A DNA stretch of 38,787 nucleotides from positions 1-38,787 of IMG/VR virus record IMGVR_UViG_3300028590_000050, one strand, 5' to 3'. The notes below the pieces were generated by a model. The model was not told the origin of the DNA, made no database searches, and was given only the letters and a program-made list of their open reading frames with translations. This document shows, piece after piece, positions 1 to 7,026 of this stretch (positions are counted from its first letter, which is position 1; each line of letters begins with the position of its first letter). A program made the translations under genes and the position numbers. The stretch comes from a virus.

Positions 1-27
1 GTTGACCACAGTGCCAGCAGCGGCGGC
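1..27. repeat. Inverted fold-back of 38448-38474 (probable assembly chimera)
   Basis: Bases 1-27 are the exact reverse complement of 38448-38474, which lies inside the transglycosylase gene. Bases 18-27 (cagcggcggc) are also part of the direct overlap with the window's end, so the junction sits in a GC-rich microhomology. This is what a template-switch or assembly chimera looks like. Bases 1-17 are therefore probably not at this place in the real molecule, and the first residues of the reading frame that starts here are not real. Confidence 0.85.
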
Positions 28-143
28 GGCAGTGGGGAAGGTTGCAAACACGGCAGGCGCGCTTCTTCGCCCATTCACCGCGAGCGGCCAGGAGCGCATT
101 GTCGGCAATGTACTGCGCGAATTCGCAACCGACCCTGCTGCTG
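18..143. repeat. Terminal overlap, left copy (circular closure)
   Basis: These 126 bases are identical to 38662-38787, and the reading frame of one gene runs straight through the join. The size is typical of a k-mer overlap left when an assembler closes a circle, giving a circular unit of 38,644 bp. A true short terminal repeat of a linear virion genome is possible but less likely, because the terminase resembles headful-packaging types. Confidence 0.9.
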
Positions 144-1306
144 CCCGGGCAGCGTTGCAACGGACTCAGCAGATCGTTCCAGGCTCCGCGCCTACTGCGG
201 CCACGGCCAGTGGTGATGCCGGCATTGCGGCAGTCACTCGCTCGATGGAAGGAGCAAGCCCTTCGTTCGCGGCGGAAATGGCTGCTCGCCAGACGGCGCA
301 AAACCAAGCGCGTACTGCAGCGTTGGAGGGGATCGCCGGCAACACCGGGAAGTTGGATCTTGCCAAGCAGGCACGGAATGCCGCCACGGGTCCGATGCGT
401 GAGGAAGCCTTGAACGCTGCAGGCAAGGTGCCGGCTCAGGGGATTCTTCAGCGCATTGACGACCTCATCACAGACCCGAACAACGCTGGTCAGTTGTCGC
501 AGCAGGCTCTGTCGCAGTTCAGGTCGCGCATTGCCAACTTCTCGAAAGATGGTGCCATCGACGCCCGAGCGCTCTATGCCATTCGCAAGGACATCAACGA
601 TGTGCTTGGCGGGAAGCTGCAAGGAGAGGCGGGGAACCTGCGCTATGCGTCGTCTCAGTTGTCTGGGGTGAAGGGGTTCATTGATGACGCGATTGACCAG
701 GCCTCGCGTTCCATGCCAGCCAACGCCATTGGCCCGACGACGAGGGGGGCGCCGAACTGGAAGGGCTACCTTCAGAAGTACGCCGACGAGAGCATCCCGA
801 TCAACCAGATGGAAAAGCTCGAGGAGGTGCTGAAGAGCATCCAGACTGGAACGGTCGATTCGCAAGGCGGGGCGATCATCTCTGCCGCAAAGCTGAACAA
901 CATCCTGAAGAACCAAGGGAGTGAGCTTGGCAAAAAACTGAGCACTTCTCAGCTTCAGGTGCTGCGCAACATCCAAGCAGACCTGAACGCCAGTCAGATT
1001 GCCGCCAATGTTGGCAAGGCCGGGCGGTCAGACACATTCCAGAACTTTGCGCAAAACCAACTTCTGGAGAGTTCGTTGGGACGGTCTATCGGTGGATCGA
1101 CAGCGGCTAGTTCCACGCTGGGGCGACTGTTGCAACTGCCGTATGGAACTGCAAACAAGCAGATTCAGGAGAGGCTTGGCAACTCGTTGCTGAACCCGCA
1201 GGAGGCAGCAAGTCTGCTGGCTGAGCCGGGAGGCAATTCGCTGCTGCGAGCCTTTCAGAACAGCGCAATCCCGTACAAGGCTGCACCGGCTATTTCCGCC
1301 CGGTGA
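18..1306 (+). CDS. Large ejection protein with lytic transglycosylase domain, C-terminal part
   Basis: This is the continuation of the gene that begins at 37554 and leaves the window at its right end. Joining 37554-38661 to 18-1306 keeps the frame open and gives a protein of 798 residues. This part is Ala-, Gln- and Asn-rich, largely alpha-helical in character, and has no motif that I recognise. Such long helical tails are usual in internal virion proteins (P22 gp16-like, T7 gp16-like) that are ejected with the DNA. The open frame can be read from base 2, but its first residues come from the chimeric 5' end and should be ignored. It is followed by a short convergent ORF and a terminator. Confidence 0.85.
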
Positions 1307-1385
1307 TGCCCTTCCAGAACTCGAATACCGCCACCGCCACAAGGATGGCGATGACCTTCCAAAACATGTAGTCCGTGAATTCCAC
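1290..1385 (-). CDS. Possible small membrane peptide (31 aa)
   Basis: A GTG-initiated minus-strand frame encodes 31 residues with one hydrophobic segment (FWKVIAILVAVAVFEFW, about residues 8-24) and a basic C-terminus ending GITGRK. The layout, acidic start, single membrane span and basic end, is that of a genuine small inner-membrane peptide. It overlaps the last 17 bases of the ejection gene and fills the otherwise empty stretch before the tail-fibre gene. I see no good ribosome-binding site, so the call is tentative. Confidence 0.4.
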   Translation of the reverse strand: MEFTDYMFWKVIAILVAVAVFEFWKGITGRK

Positions 1386-1403
1386 GGGCGGATTTTAGCC
1401 ACT

Positions 1404-1426
1404 AGCCACCTCCGGGTGGCTTTTTC
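1404..1426 (+). terminator. Intrinsic terminator upstream of tail fibre
   Basis: Stem AGCCACC/GGTGGCT with a TCCG loop is followed by TTTTTCATTT. It separates the ejection gene from the tail-fibre gene, so late transcription must read through it, consistent with Q-type antitermination. Its stem closely resembles that of the terminator at 22224-22256. Confidence 0.8.
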
Positions 1427-1441
1427 ATTTCAGGAGCCTGC

Positions 1442-2950
1442 ATGGCATTTCTCGCCCCCATCATCAACGAACAGCAGTTCGACGCCAACGGCGATCCGCT
1501 GACTGGCGGAACGATCTGGGTGTACTTGGCTGGAACGAGTACGCCGGCAGCAACCTACAACGACCGGGACGGCCTTCCAGCGCATGCCAACTCCCAGCCG
1601 ATCACGCTGAACACCTTGGGGCTGAACTCGCAAGGGGCGGTGTGGCTCATTGGCGGCCAGGCGTACAAGTTCGTCATCAAAGATGTGAATTTGGTCACGA
1701 TGCGGACCATCGACTACGTTAGCGGCATCAATGATGCGTTCGCGGCGAACGATCAGTGGGTGGTTTTCAGCGGCACGCCGGCCTACGTGAACGCAAACAC
1801 CTTCACGGTTCCGGGCGATCAGACGCAGACGTTTCCATCTGGCACTCGCGTAAAGACCGTCAATACTGGGGGCATCGTCACCGGAACTGTGGTGCGCTCG
1901 GTCTACTCCAGTTCCACCACAGTCACGATCCTTCCAGACAGTGGGGTGCTCGATTCTGGCCTGTCGCTGGTGTCGGTGGGCCTGATCACGGCAACGAACC
2001 CTTCGCTCCCCGGAACGCTGACCACCCCGCCATACCGCAATCGCATCGTGAATGGCGCGATGAGGATTGACCAGGTGAACGCGGGGGCGGCGCAGACCAT
2101 CGTTGCGGCTGCTGCCATCGCCTACACGATGGATCAGTTCTATGCCTCCTGCACGGGGGCAAACGTCACAGTACAGCGCGTGGCTGGGACTGGCTACAAC
2201 TACGCCGAGCAGATCACCGGAGCGGTTTCCAACACCGCGACGCTGTTCGGCCAGCAGATCGGCTCAGATGGCACCTATGACTGGGTTGGCAAACAGGTGA
2301 ACGTGCAGATTCCCATTTCGGCGGTAGGCATCACAACCGTCACGTGGAATGCCTATGTTGCCGATGTGGCTGACAACTTCACAGCCAAGACGTTGCTAGC
2401 GACTGGAACCCTGGCTGTGAGCGGGACGGTGGAAACGAAGTACTTCAGCTTCAACGCTGGAGTGAACGCAGCCCGAGGCATCGCGATTGAGTTCGTCACT
2501 GGAGCATTGGTGGCGGGGCAAACGATCACCTACCAAGGAGCGTTCCAGGCTGAGGCAGGGCAGCTTTCGCCATTCGAGCGCATCGACATTGGCGAAGATG
2601 AAAGGCGTTGCTTCCGGTACTTCTACACCTCCTATGATGGGGTTGCGCCTGGCACAGCCGCAGCTTCTGCGAACCGGCGCCTTTCCTTGGGTCTTGCGGC
2701 ATCAACGCCCGGCGTCCAATTTCAGGAGCGGTTTCCTGTGCGGATGCGGATTCCGCCGACTGTCACCCTCTACAACCCATCTACGGGCGCCACTGGATCG
2801 ATTCGGGATGAGTCTGCCGGCTCGAATTTCGTTGCCGGCTCCATCGTGACTGGGCGGGATTTCTTCTTCGCCCAGAACAGCGCTGCTGCGGTCGCGGTGG
2901 CGAACCTCTACAGCATGCACTTCACCGCGTCTGCGAGGTTCCCGGCATGA
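1442..2950 (+). CDS. Tail fibre / receptor-binding protein
   Basis: A 502-residue protein that probably forms a trimeric tail fibre. The first 85 or so residues look like a virion-attachment domain: LAGTSTPAATYND at about residues 29-41, NTLGLNSQG and a YKFVIKD strand. The same pattern (LAGTATPATIYSD, then LTTNANG) opens the tailspike at 29548, so both proteins probably dock on the same part of the virion. The middle and C-terminal parts are rich in Ser, Thr, Gly and Val and have beta-strand character. From about residue 195 (PPYRNRIVNGAMRIDQ) it resembles the distal fibre modules common in proteobacterial phages. Start ATG follows AGGAG by six bases. It lies just after an intrinsic terminator and overlaps the next gene by 4 nt. 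Confidence 0.85.
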   Translation: MAFLAPIINEQQFDANGDPLTGGTIWVYLAGTSTPAATYNDRDGLPAHANSQPITLNTLGLNSQGAVWLIGGQAYKFVIKDVNLVTMRTIDYVSGINDAFAANDQWVVFSGTPAYVNANTFTVPGDQTQTFPSGTRVKTVNTGGIVTGTVVRSVYSSSTTVTILPDSGVLDSGLSLVSVGLITATNPSLPGTLTTPPYRNRIVNGAMRIDQVNAGAAQTIVAAAAIAYTMDQFYASCTGANVTVQRVAGTGYNYAEQITGAVSNTATLFGQQIGSDGTYDWVGKQVNVQIPISAVGITTVTWNAYVADVADNFTAKTLLATGTLAVSGTVETKYFSFNAGVNAARGIAIEFVTGALVAGQTITYQGAFQAEAGQLSPFERIDIGEDERRCFRYFYTSYDGVAPGTAAASANRRLSLGLAASTPGVQFQERFPVRMRIPPTVTLYNPSTGATGSIRDESAGSNFVAGSIVTGRDFFFAQNSAAAVAVANLYSMHFTASARFPA

Positions 2951-3231
2951 GCCAAGACACCCAGCCCGGCGAGCTGCCTCGCACGACCCGAATCATCGAC
3001 ATGAAGCTGCCGTTGCAGTGGCTGCTTGGTGTGGCCTTCGCCGTCGCCTGCTCGTTCGCGACGATGTACTTCAAGCTGGGGCAACTCGGCGAGGACATGA
3101 CCGAACTGAAGATCTCGGTGAAGGCGGGCAACGGCACTGCCGCGACGATTCAGGGTGAGCTTGCCATCCTGAAATTCCGCATTGAGAACCTTGAGCATGA
3201 GAAGCGCGCTGCGACGGGGGGTGTCCGATGA
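2947..3231 (+). CDS. Small membrane protein of the lysis cassette
   Basis: 94 residues with one strong membrane span (about residues 24-40, WLLGVAFAVACSFATMYF) and a following amphipathic, probably coiled-coil segment rich in Leu, Glu and Lys (LGQLGEDMTELKIS, LAILKFRIENLEHEK). It is start/stop coupled to the tail fibre before it (ATGA) and to the endolysin after it. The position and topology suit a holin, an antiholin or a spanin-like protein. I cannot choose among these from the sequence alone. Confidence 0.75.
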   Translation: MSQDTQPGELPRTTRIIDMKLPLQWLLGVAFAVACSFATMYFKLGQLGEDMTELKISVKAGNGTAATIQGELAILKFRIENLEHEKRAATGGVR

Positions 3232-3713
3232 ACTTCGATCAGGCTTTTGACCGGCTCATCGGTCATGAGGGTGGCTACGCGAATAGCCCCTCCGACCCTG
3301 GCGGCGAAACCATGTGGGGCGTCACCAAGAATGTCGCCCGCGCCAATGGCTACGAAGGCTCGATGATGAACCTGCCGCGCGACACCGCGAAGGCGATCTA
3401 CCGCAAACAGTATTGGGACGCCATCCAGGCCGACAAGCTTCCCGAAACCCTGCGGTTCCATGTGTTCGATGCAGCGGTCAACTCGGGAACCAAGCAGGCT
3501 GTGAAGTGGCTGCAGCGCCTCGCAGGCGTCGCTGACGATGGCGTGATAGGCCCGATGACCATTGCTGCTGCCGGTCGCCTAGACGGCTTCTCTGCAGCGG
3601 CGCAATACAGCGGTATTCGCCTCGATTTCATGACGAGCCTGCCCACGTGGGGAGCGTTCGGACGTGGCTGGTCACGTCGTATTGCCTCCAACCTCCAGCA
3701 CATCAAGGACTGA
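3228..3713 (+). CDS. Endolysin, glycoside hydrolase family 108 type
   Basis: 161 residues. The N-terminal motif GHEGGYANSPSDPGG (residues 12-26) places the catalytic glutamate at position 14 in the HEGGY context typical of GH108 muramidases, followed by TMWGVT. The C-terminal half (VKWLQRLAGVADDGVIGPMT) has the pattern of the peptidoglycan-binding domain that accompanies this family. It cleaves the cell-wall glycan at the end of infection. There is no signal peptide or SAR segment, so release depends on a holin, and a holin candidate follows immediately. The start overlaps the preceding stop by 4 nt. Confidence 0.92.
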   Translation: MNFDQAFDRLIGHEGGYANSPSDPGGETMWGVTKNVARANGYEGSMMNLPRDTAKAIYRKQYWDAIQADKLPETLRFHVFDAAVNSGTKQAVKWLQRLAGVADDGVIGPMTIAAAGRLDGFSAAAQYSGIRLDFMTSLPTWGAFGRGWSRRIASNLQHIKD

Positions 3714-3715
3714 CC

Positions 3716-4132
3716 ATGGGCGCACTTCTTTCCCTCCTTCCCGTTTTTTCCCAACTGCTGGACAAGATCCTTCCCGACAAGGGGGCGGCGGACGCGGCCA
3801 AACTTGAGCTGATGAAGATGGCTCAACAGGGTGACCTAGCGCAAATCAACGCCGAAGTGGCGATTGCCACGGCGCAGTCGGACATCAACAAGGTGGAGGC
3901 GGCCAGCACGCGCCTATTCGTGGCGGGGTGGCGTCCTTTCGTGGGCTGGATCTGCGGCTTGGCGGTGGGCTTCAAGTTCATCGGCGGCCCGGTGCTGTTC
4001 ATGGTCGCGCAGGCGCTGGGGCATCCCGTTGACCTGCCGGTGATCGAGACTTCGGAGCTGTGGCCGTTGCTGCTCGGTATGCTGGGTCTTGGCGGTCTGC
4101 GCACCGTCGAGAAGGTCAAGGGCGCAGCTTAG
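3716..4132 (+). CDS. Holin, 3TM type
   Basis: 138 residues starting at the ATG two bases after the endolysin stop; the upstream extension of the open frame is inside the endolysin and is rejected. Residues 1-20 are hydrophobic, then a charged helical segment leads to RLFVAGWRPFVGWICGLAVGFKF, a pattern I recognise from the three-membrane-segment holin family found in gene transfer agents and many phages. A second hydrophobic block follows (GPVLFMVAQALG) and a third (WPLLLGMLGLGGL). It would form the lesion through which the endolysin reaches the periplasm. No separate Rz/Rz1 pair is seen downstream. Confidence 0.85.
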   Translation: MGALLSLLPVFSQLLDKILPDKGAADAAKLELMKMAQQGDLAQINAEVAIATAQSDINKVEAASTRLFVAGWRPFVGWICGLAVGFKFIGGPVLFMVAQALGHPVDLPVIETSELWPLLLGMLGLGGLRTVEKVKGAA

Positions 4133-4161
4133 GACTACTCGCTCTGGCCGAAGCGCTAGAG

Positions 4162-4326
4162 TTAAGCGGCGCCAGCGATAACCGCCCTCAGCCGCTCATT
4201 CTCTTTGCGAAGATCATCGATTTCGGCGAGCAGGAATTGCACACGCTCAAACGTCACGTCTCGCTCAAAGGCGAGATCGCCGCCATTTTCCAGAGCTGCC
4301 CGAACAAGCTTTTCATCGTCTTCCAT
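4162..4326 (-). CDS. Small charged helical protein (54 aa)
   Basis: A minus-strand ORF of 54 residues beginning MEDDEKLVRAALENGG and ending in a leucine-heptad segment (VQFLLAEIDDLRKENERLR) that should form a short coiled coil. AGGA lies seven bases before the ATG. It sits between the holin and the attP region and points toward the lysis genes. Function is unknown; similar short zipper-like proteins occur near phage integration modules. Confidence 0.6.
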   Translation of the reverse strand: MEDDEKLVRAALENGGDLAFERDVTFERVQFLLAEIDDLRKENERLRAVIAGAA

Positions 4327-4352
4327 CGATCCATCCTATCTTCAGAATCTAG

Positions 4353-4361
4353 CGGTAGGAA
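4353..4361 (+). repeat. Putative integrase arm-type site (distal arm)
   Basis: CGGTAGGAA is identical to the first of the three tandem copies at 4531-4561, 178 bases away. By analogy with lambda attP it would be the P-arm integrase-binding site. Confidence 0.5.
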
Positions 4362-4369
4362 CCAATGCG

Positions 4370-4382
4370 TAAGTGATTGATT
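4370..4382 (-). promoter_or_regulatory. Putative IHF site (distal arm)
   Basis: On the minus strand AATCAATCACTTA matches the IHF consensus WATCAANNNNTTR at every fixed position. It lies next to the distal arm-type repeat, as IHF sites do in lambda-like attP. Confidence 0.55.
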
Positions 4383-4450
4383 TCATTGGGACCAGGTTGC
4401 CGCTTTATGCCATCCCAAACAGCAGGTGGTTTTGGTGTTTTCTTCAATTA

Positions 4451-4463
4451 AATCAACATCTTA
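4451..4463 (+). promoter_or_regulatory. Putative IHF site (int-proximal)
   Basis: AATCAACATCTTA matches WATCAANNNNTTR at all fixed positions. It lies between the distal repeat and the tandem repeats beside int, equivalent to H' of lambda attP, and overlaps a candidate core inverted repeat. Confidence 0.55.
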
Positions 4464-4530
4464 GGTTGTTTTCGATGAGATACCTTTGCCCTATCACGCT
4501 CCGTCCTGCAGCCCGCATGGATGCTAGGTG

Positions 4531-4561
4531 CGGTAGGAATGCGGTGTGAATTCGGTATGAA
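4531..4561 (+). repeat. Three tandem arm-type repeats, 11-bp period
   Basis: CGGTAGGAA, CGGTGTGAA and CGGTATGAA start at 4531, 4542 and 4553, exactly 11 bases (about one helical turn) apart. They end two bases before the integrase stop codon. This corresponds to the P'1-P'2-P'3 array of lambda attP. Confidence 0.65.
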
Positions 4562-4562
4562 C

Positions 4563-5651
4563 TCAGGCAATTTTCACCTTCGTGAACTCGATTCCTCGGT
4601 TGTTCGCGTATAGGTCTGCAGAGCCGTCCGTCATGTGCCCAAGCAACGCCTTGGTGTCCACTCCACCCTGCGCCATGTAATTCCGTTTGCACAGGCTGCG
4701 CATCTCGTGGAAGGTGGGCAAATTCTCGCCTTCTCCCAGCGCCTTGTTCACATACTCCGTGAATCTGGTTGTGATCGTGTTCAGCGAAATGTTGCTGCCC
4801 GCAGGGCTGTTGCCATTCGGCATTGTCTGGTGAACCATGTACTTGCTCACCACCCCAGTACGCCGGCACTCGGCGATGGCCTCCTTCAAGCTCATGCCCA
4901 TTGCCTGGGAGTGCAGCGCCAAAGGGATGGCGATCTTCACCTTCCCCTGATTCTTCACTGGCACGACTAGTAGGTGATCGTCCACCACGTCAGTGAATTG
5001 CAGTGAAGCGACATCTTCCCGGCGCAGGCCGGTGATCATCGCGAGCAGCGTGGCGCTACGCAACCAGGTTGGGCCACTCTGCAGTTCGGCCCACACCTTG
5101 GCAAATGTGGTGGCTGTGAAGCGCAAGCGTTTGACATCCGGTTTCTCGGTCTTCGTCACCTGAGCGGGGTTCGTCGTCATGTGCCCTTTGGTGATCGCTG
5201 CGCCAAAGGCTTCGATCAAGGTTGTGCGACAGGCCCGCGCAGTACTTGCACCCCGCGTCTTGGTGATGTTGTCGAGTGCCTTGGCTGTGTCCTGCACAGT
5301 CAGCCTGCCTAGTGCGTGGTCGCCAATCTCTTCCGAGATGGCTTTGCATTTCGACTTGTAGCTGCGCAGCGTATTGGCGGCATGCGTGAGAGTTGCAAAC
5401 CACTCGTCAAGCCACGCACGGACAGTCTTGTCCTTCTGTTGCAGTCGATCCAGCAGGCGCGCTTTACCCGCTTGCCCAGCAACCCACAGGTTGGCCTCCA
5501 TGGCCTGCATGCGAGCATCCGCGAGCGGGATGCGCCCGATCTTCACGTAGGTCTTGGTGATCGGGTTGAACCACATGAAGTAGCCCGGCCTCGTCTCGTT
5601 GAGTCCGGTAGGCCACTCCCTGCGGGCCTTAGATCGCGGTCTTGCGGCCAT
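4563..5651 (-). CDS. int: Tyrosine-recombinase integrase
   Basis: 362 residues, similar in length to lambda Int. The N-terminal arm-binding domain reads GLNETRPGYFMWFNPITKTY (17-36), followed by a core-binding domain (about 75-165) and the catalytic domain. Catalytic residues visible: Arg210 in ITGLRRED, a beta-turn lysine near 237-239, His315 and Arg318 in HEMR, His339 in LLGHM and the nucleophile Tyr348 in ADLYANN. It recombines attP with the bacterial attB. I start at the ATG (MAARPRSK) that overlaps the xis stop as TGATG; the longer open frame upstream is xis sequence in another frame. The putative attP lies directly downstream of the stop, as in lambda. Confidence 0.95.
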   Translation of the reverse strand: MAARPRSKARREWPTGLNETRPGYFMWFNPITKTYVKIGRIPLADARMQAMEANLWVAGQAGKARLLDRLQQKDKTVRAWLDEWFATLTHAANTLRSYKSKCKAISEEIGDHALGRLTVQDTAKALDNITKTRGASTARACRTTLIEAFGAAITKGHMTTNPAQVTKTEKPDVKRLRFTATTFAKVWAELQSGPTWLRSATLLAMITGLRREDVASLQFTDVVDDHLLVVPVKNQGKVKIAIPLALHSQAMGMSLKEAIAECRRTGVVSKYMVHQTMPNGNSPAGSNISLNTITTRFTEYVNKALGEGENLPTFHEMRSLCKRNYMAQGGVDTKALLGHMTDGSADLYANNRGIEFTKVKIA

Positions 5652-5863
5652 CAGGCAGCCTGCAATCTGGCAAGCAACCCGCCCGACCGTGCAATCTCGG
5701 AGATATGTCGCGCATCGGGGTCTACGTAGTAGGTTCGACCGACCTTGACGGGAGCCGGGACGATTCTTCCTGAGCGCACCCACAGGCGCAAAGTCCGGTC
5801 TGCGGGAGGTGGATCGAACTGTCGTTCAGCCCACAGTGCTAGGGATACACGTCGAGCGCTCAT
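5651..5863 (-). CDS. xis: Excisionase (Xis-like)
   Basis: 70 residues, the size of lambda Xis, with the same layout: SLALWAERQFDPPPADRTLRLWVRSG is the winged-helix recognition part and VPAPVKVGRTYYVDPDA the wing. It ends in the short basic GGLLARL tail. It would bend DNA at attP/attR and direct Int to excision. It overlaps int by one base and the upstream methyltransferase gene by 4 nt, so the three are translationally coupled. Confidence 0.88.
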   Translation of the reverse strand: MSARRVSLALWAERQFDPPPADRTLRLWVRSGRIVPAPVKVGRTYYVDPDARHISEIARSGGLLARLQAA

Positions 5864-6375
5864 CGCTCCCCCTTCTCGCTGCCTATCTGGGCGGCAGCGC
5901 GGCGTGGTTTCATGAAGGTGATCCAGTGCGTGTCGGCCCGCTTGCCGGACTTGTGCCCGAACAATGGCTTGTGCTCTGTCAGTGCAAGTACCTCGCTGAC
6001 CTTGATCTGGATTTCGTTCCATTTGAAGATCAGGACGCCCTCGGGCTCCAGCACCCGGAAGCACTCGGCGAATCCCTTGCGGATGTCCTCGCGCCAGTCT
6101 TGGCCAAGCACGCCGTACTTCAGGCCCAGCCAGCTCAACTTGCCAGCCTTGCGCAAGTGCGGCGGGTCGAAACTCACCAGCTTGAACGAGTTGTCGGCGA
6201 ACGGCATGGCGCGGAAGTCCATTAGCACGTCAGGCTTGATGTCCAGCGCACGTCCGTCGCAGAGGATGTGTGATTCCTCGCGCACATCGCCGAACAACAC
6301 ACCTTGATTCTGCGGATCGAACCAGAACATGCGGCTACCGCAGCAGGCGTCGAGGATTGACGGCAACGTGCTCAT
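5860..6375 (-). CDS. Class I SAM-dependent methyltransferase
   Basis: 171 residues. The AdoMet-binding motif I is degenerate (ILDACCGSRMFWFD, from residue 7) and the catalytic motif is DPPH (70-73), a variant of the DPPY of N6-adenine DNA methyltransferases. The context DFRAMPFADNSFKLVSFDPPH and the later EPEGVLIFKWNE strand are typical of small phage and prophage methyltransferases. The likely target is DNA, perhaps to evade host restriction, but the substrate is not shown by the sequence. Its start overlaps the preceding gene's stop and its stop overlaps the xis start, so it sits inside the integration operon. Confidence 0.82.
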   Translation of the reverse strand: MSTLPSILDACCGSRMFWFDPQNQGVLFGDVREESHILCDGRALDIKPDVLMDFRAMPFADNSFKLVSFDPPHLRKAGKLSWLGLKYGVLGQDWREDIRKGFAECFRVLEPEGVLIFKWNEIQIKVSEVLALTEHKPLFGHKSGKRADTHWITFMKPRRAAAQIGSEKGER

Positions 6376-6608
6376 CCCTGCGTCCCTCCATCGCGATTCC
6401 TTATTGCAGCGGCAGCGCGGACGATGACGTTGCAGCGCATTTGGCGGTGCGTTCTGTCGGCGTAGTCCACGGAGAATGAGCGCCCGACGACCTCCCATGT
6501 CTTGCCGAGGATGCTCACCAGGTCGCCATCGTTCGGCTGGAATGCCGACTCGATCCAGAGGAATGGGGATTGCTCTTTTTCCTCGAAAAACTCGATGCGG
6601 TCGTTCAC
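6372..6608 (-). CDS. Hypothetical small protein (78 aa)
   Basis: 78 residues from a GTG with AAGGAG eight bases upstream; the ATG further upstream lacks this signal. The sequence suggests a small beta-rich fold (GDLVSILGKTWEVVGRSFSV) with a DYADRTHRQMRCNVIVR segment. I do not recognise the family. It is coupled by 4-nt overlaps to the genes on both sides. Confidence 0.7.
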   Translation of the reverse strand: MNDRIEFFEEKEQSPFLWIESAFQPNDGDLVSILGKTWEVVGRSFSVDYADRTHRQMRCNVIVRAAAAIRNRDGGTQG

Positions 6609-6787
6609 AGCGGGCTCCTTCCATTGCACTCAGGGCACTCAAACAGGTAGTCGTTCCACGGATCCATGCCGTCGCCGCCGCAGCGGTCGCAAACGTCATG
6701 GTCGTGCTCGTCTGGGTCGCCCAGCAATTCGGAGCCGTCATCCAGATCGCGCTCTTCGGGCGCCTCGAAGGCTTCGGTGGTGGTCAT
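6605..6787 (-). CDS. Small zinc-ribbon protein (60 aa)
   Basis: 60 residues with an acidic N-terminus (EERDLDDGSELLGDPDEHDHD) and two Cys pairs, CDRCGGDGMD and CPECNG, spaced as in DnaJ-type zinc ribbons, so it probably binds one zinc ion. AAAGGAG lies just before the ATG. The role is unknown; phage zinc-ribbon peptides often bind nucleic acid or host proteins. Confidence 0.75.
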   Translation of the reverse strand: MTTTEAFEAPEERDLDDGSELLGDPDEHDHDVCDRCGGDGMDPWNDYLFECPECNGRSPL

Positions 6788-7026
6788 GAGGGCTCCTTTG
6801 GGGCAAGCTTTTGCCATTCGGGTGGGGCGGACGAGATCAACGCACCCCACGCGCCGCGCAGTCGGGCTTCCTCTTTCTCCCAGTGCTTGCGCTGAGAGAT
6901 GGCATGCGACAGAGCGTTCCAGAGTTGCTGTGTGCCAGGGTTCGCGATGGCGGTCTTTGCGATCTGCTCGCGTGCGGCTTTGACGTTGGCGTTGAGCCTG
7001 GTGTTGTATTCGTCGATTGCGCTCAC
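6784..7026 (-). CDS. Hypothetical helical protein (80 aa)
   Basis: 80 residues starting at a GTG with GGAG eight bases before it, overlapping the previous stop as GTGA. The protein is mostly alpha-helical and charged (IDEYNTRLNANVKAAREQIA, then SQRKHWEKEEARLRG). No family recognised. Confidence 0.68.
   Translation of the reverse strand: MSAIDEYNTRLNANVKAAREQIAKTAIANPGTQQLWNALSHAISQRKHWEKEEARLRGAWGALISSAPPEWQKLAPKEPS

Larger units (their letters stand above)
4353..4561. other. Probable phage attachment region (attP)
   Basis: The stretch between the small ORF and the integrase stop codon has no gene. It holds three tandem CGGTNNGAA repeats directly beside int, a fourth copy at the far end and two perfect IHF consensus sites between them, which is the arrangement of a lambda-type attP. 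The crossover core cannot be fixed from sequence alone. One candidate is AATCAAC-ATCTTAG-GTTGTTT at 4451-4471 (7-bp overlap flanked by imperfect inverted arms), but it coincides with an IHF consensus. Confidence 0.65.

Noticed and set aside
1-2950. Diversity-generating retroelement acting on the tail fibre
   Set aside because: No reverse transcriptase gene and no template/variable repeat pair were seen anywhere in the window.
4140-4161. Bidirectional terminator between holin and the 54-residue ORF
   Set aside because: Only weak pairing (CTCT...AGAG) and no T-run on either strand.
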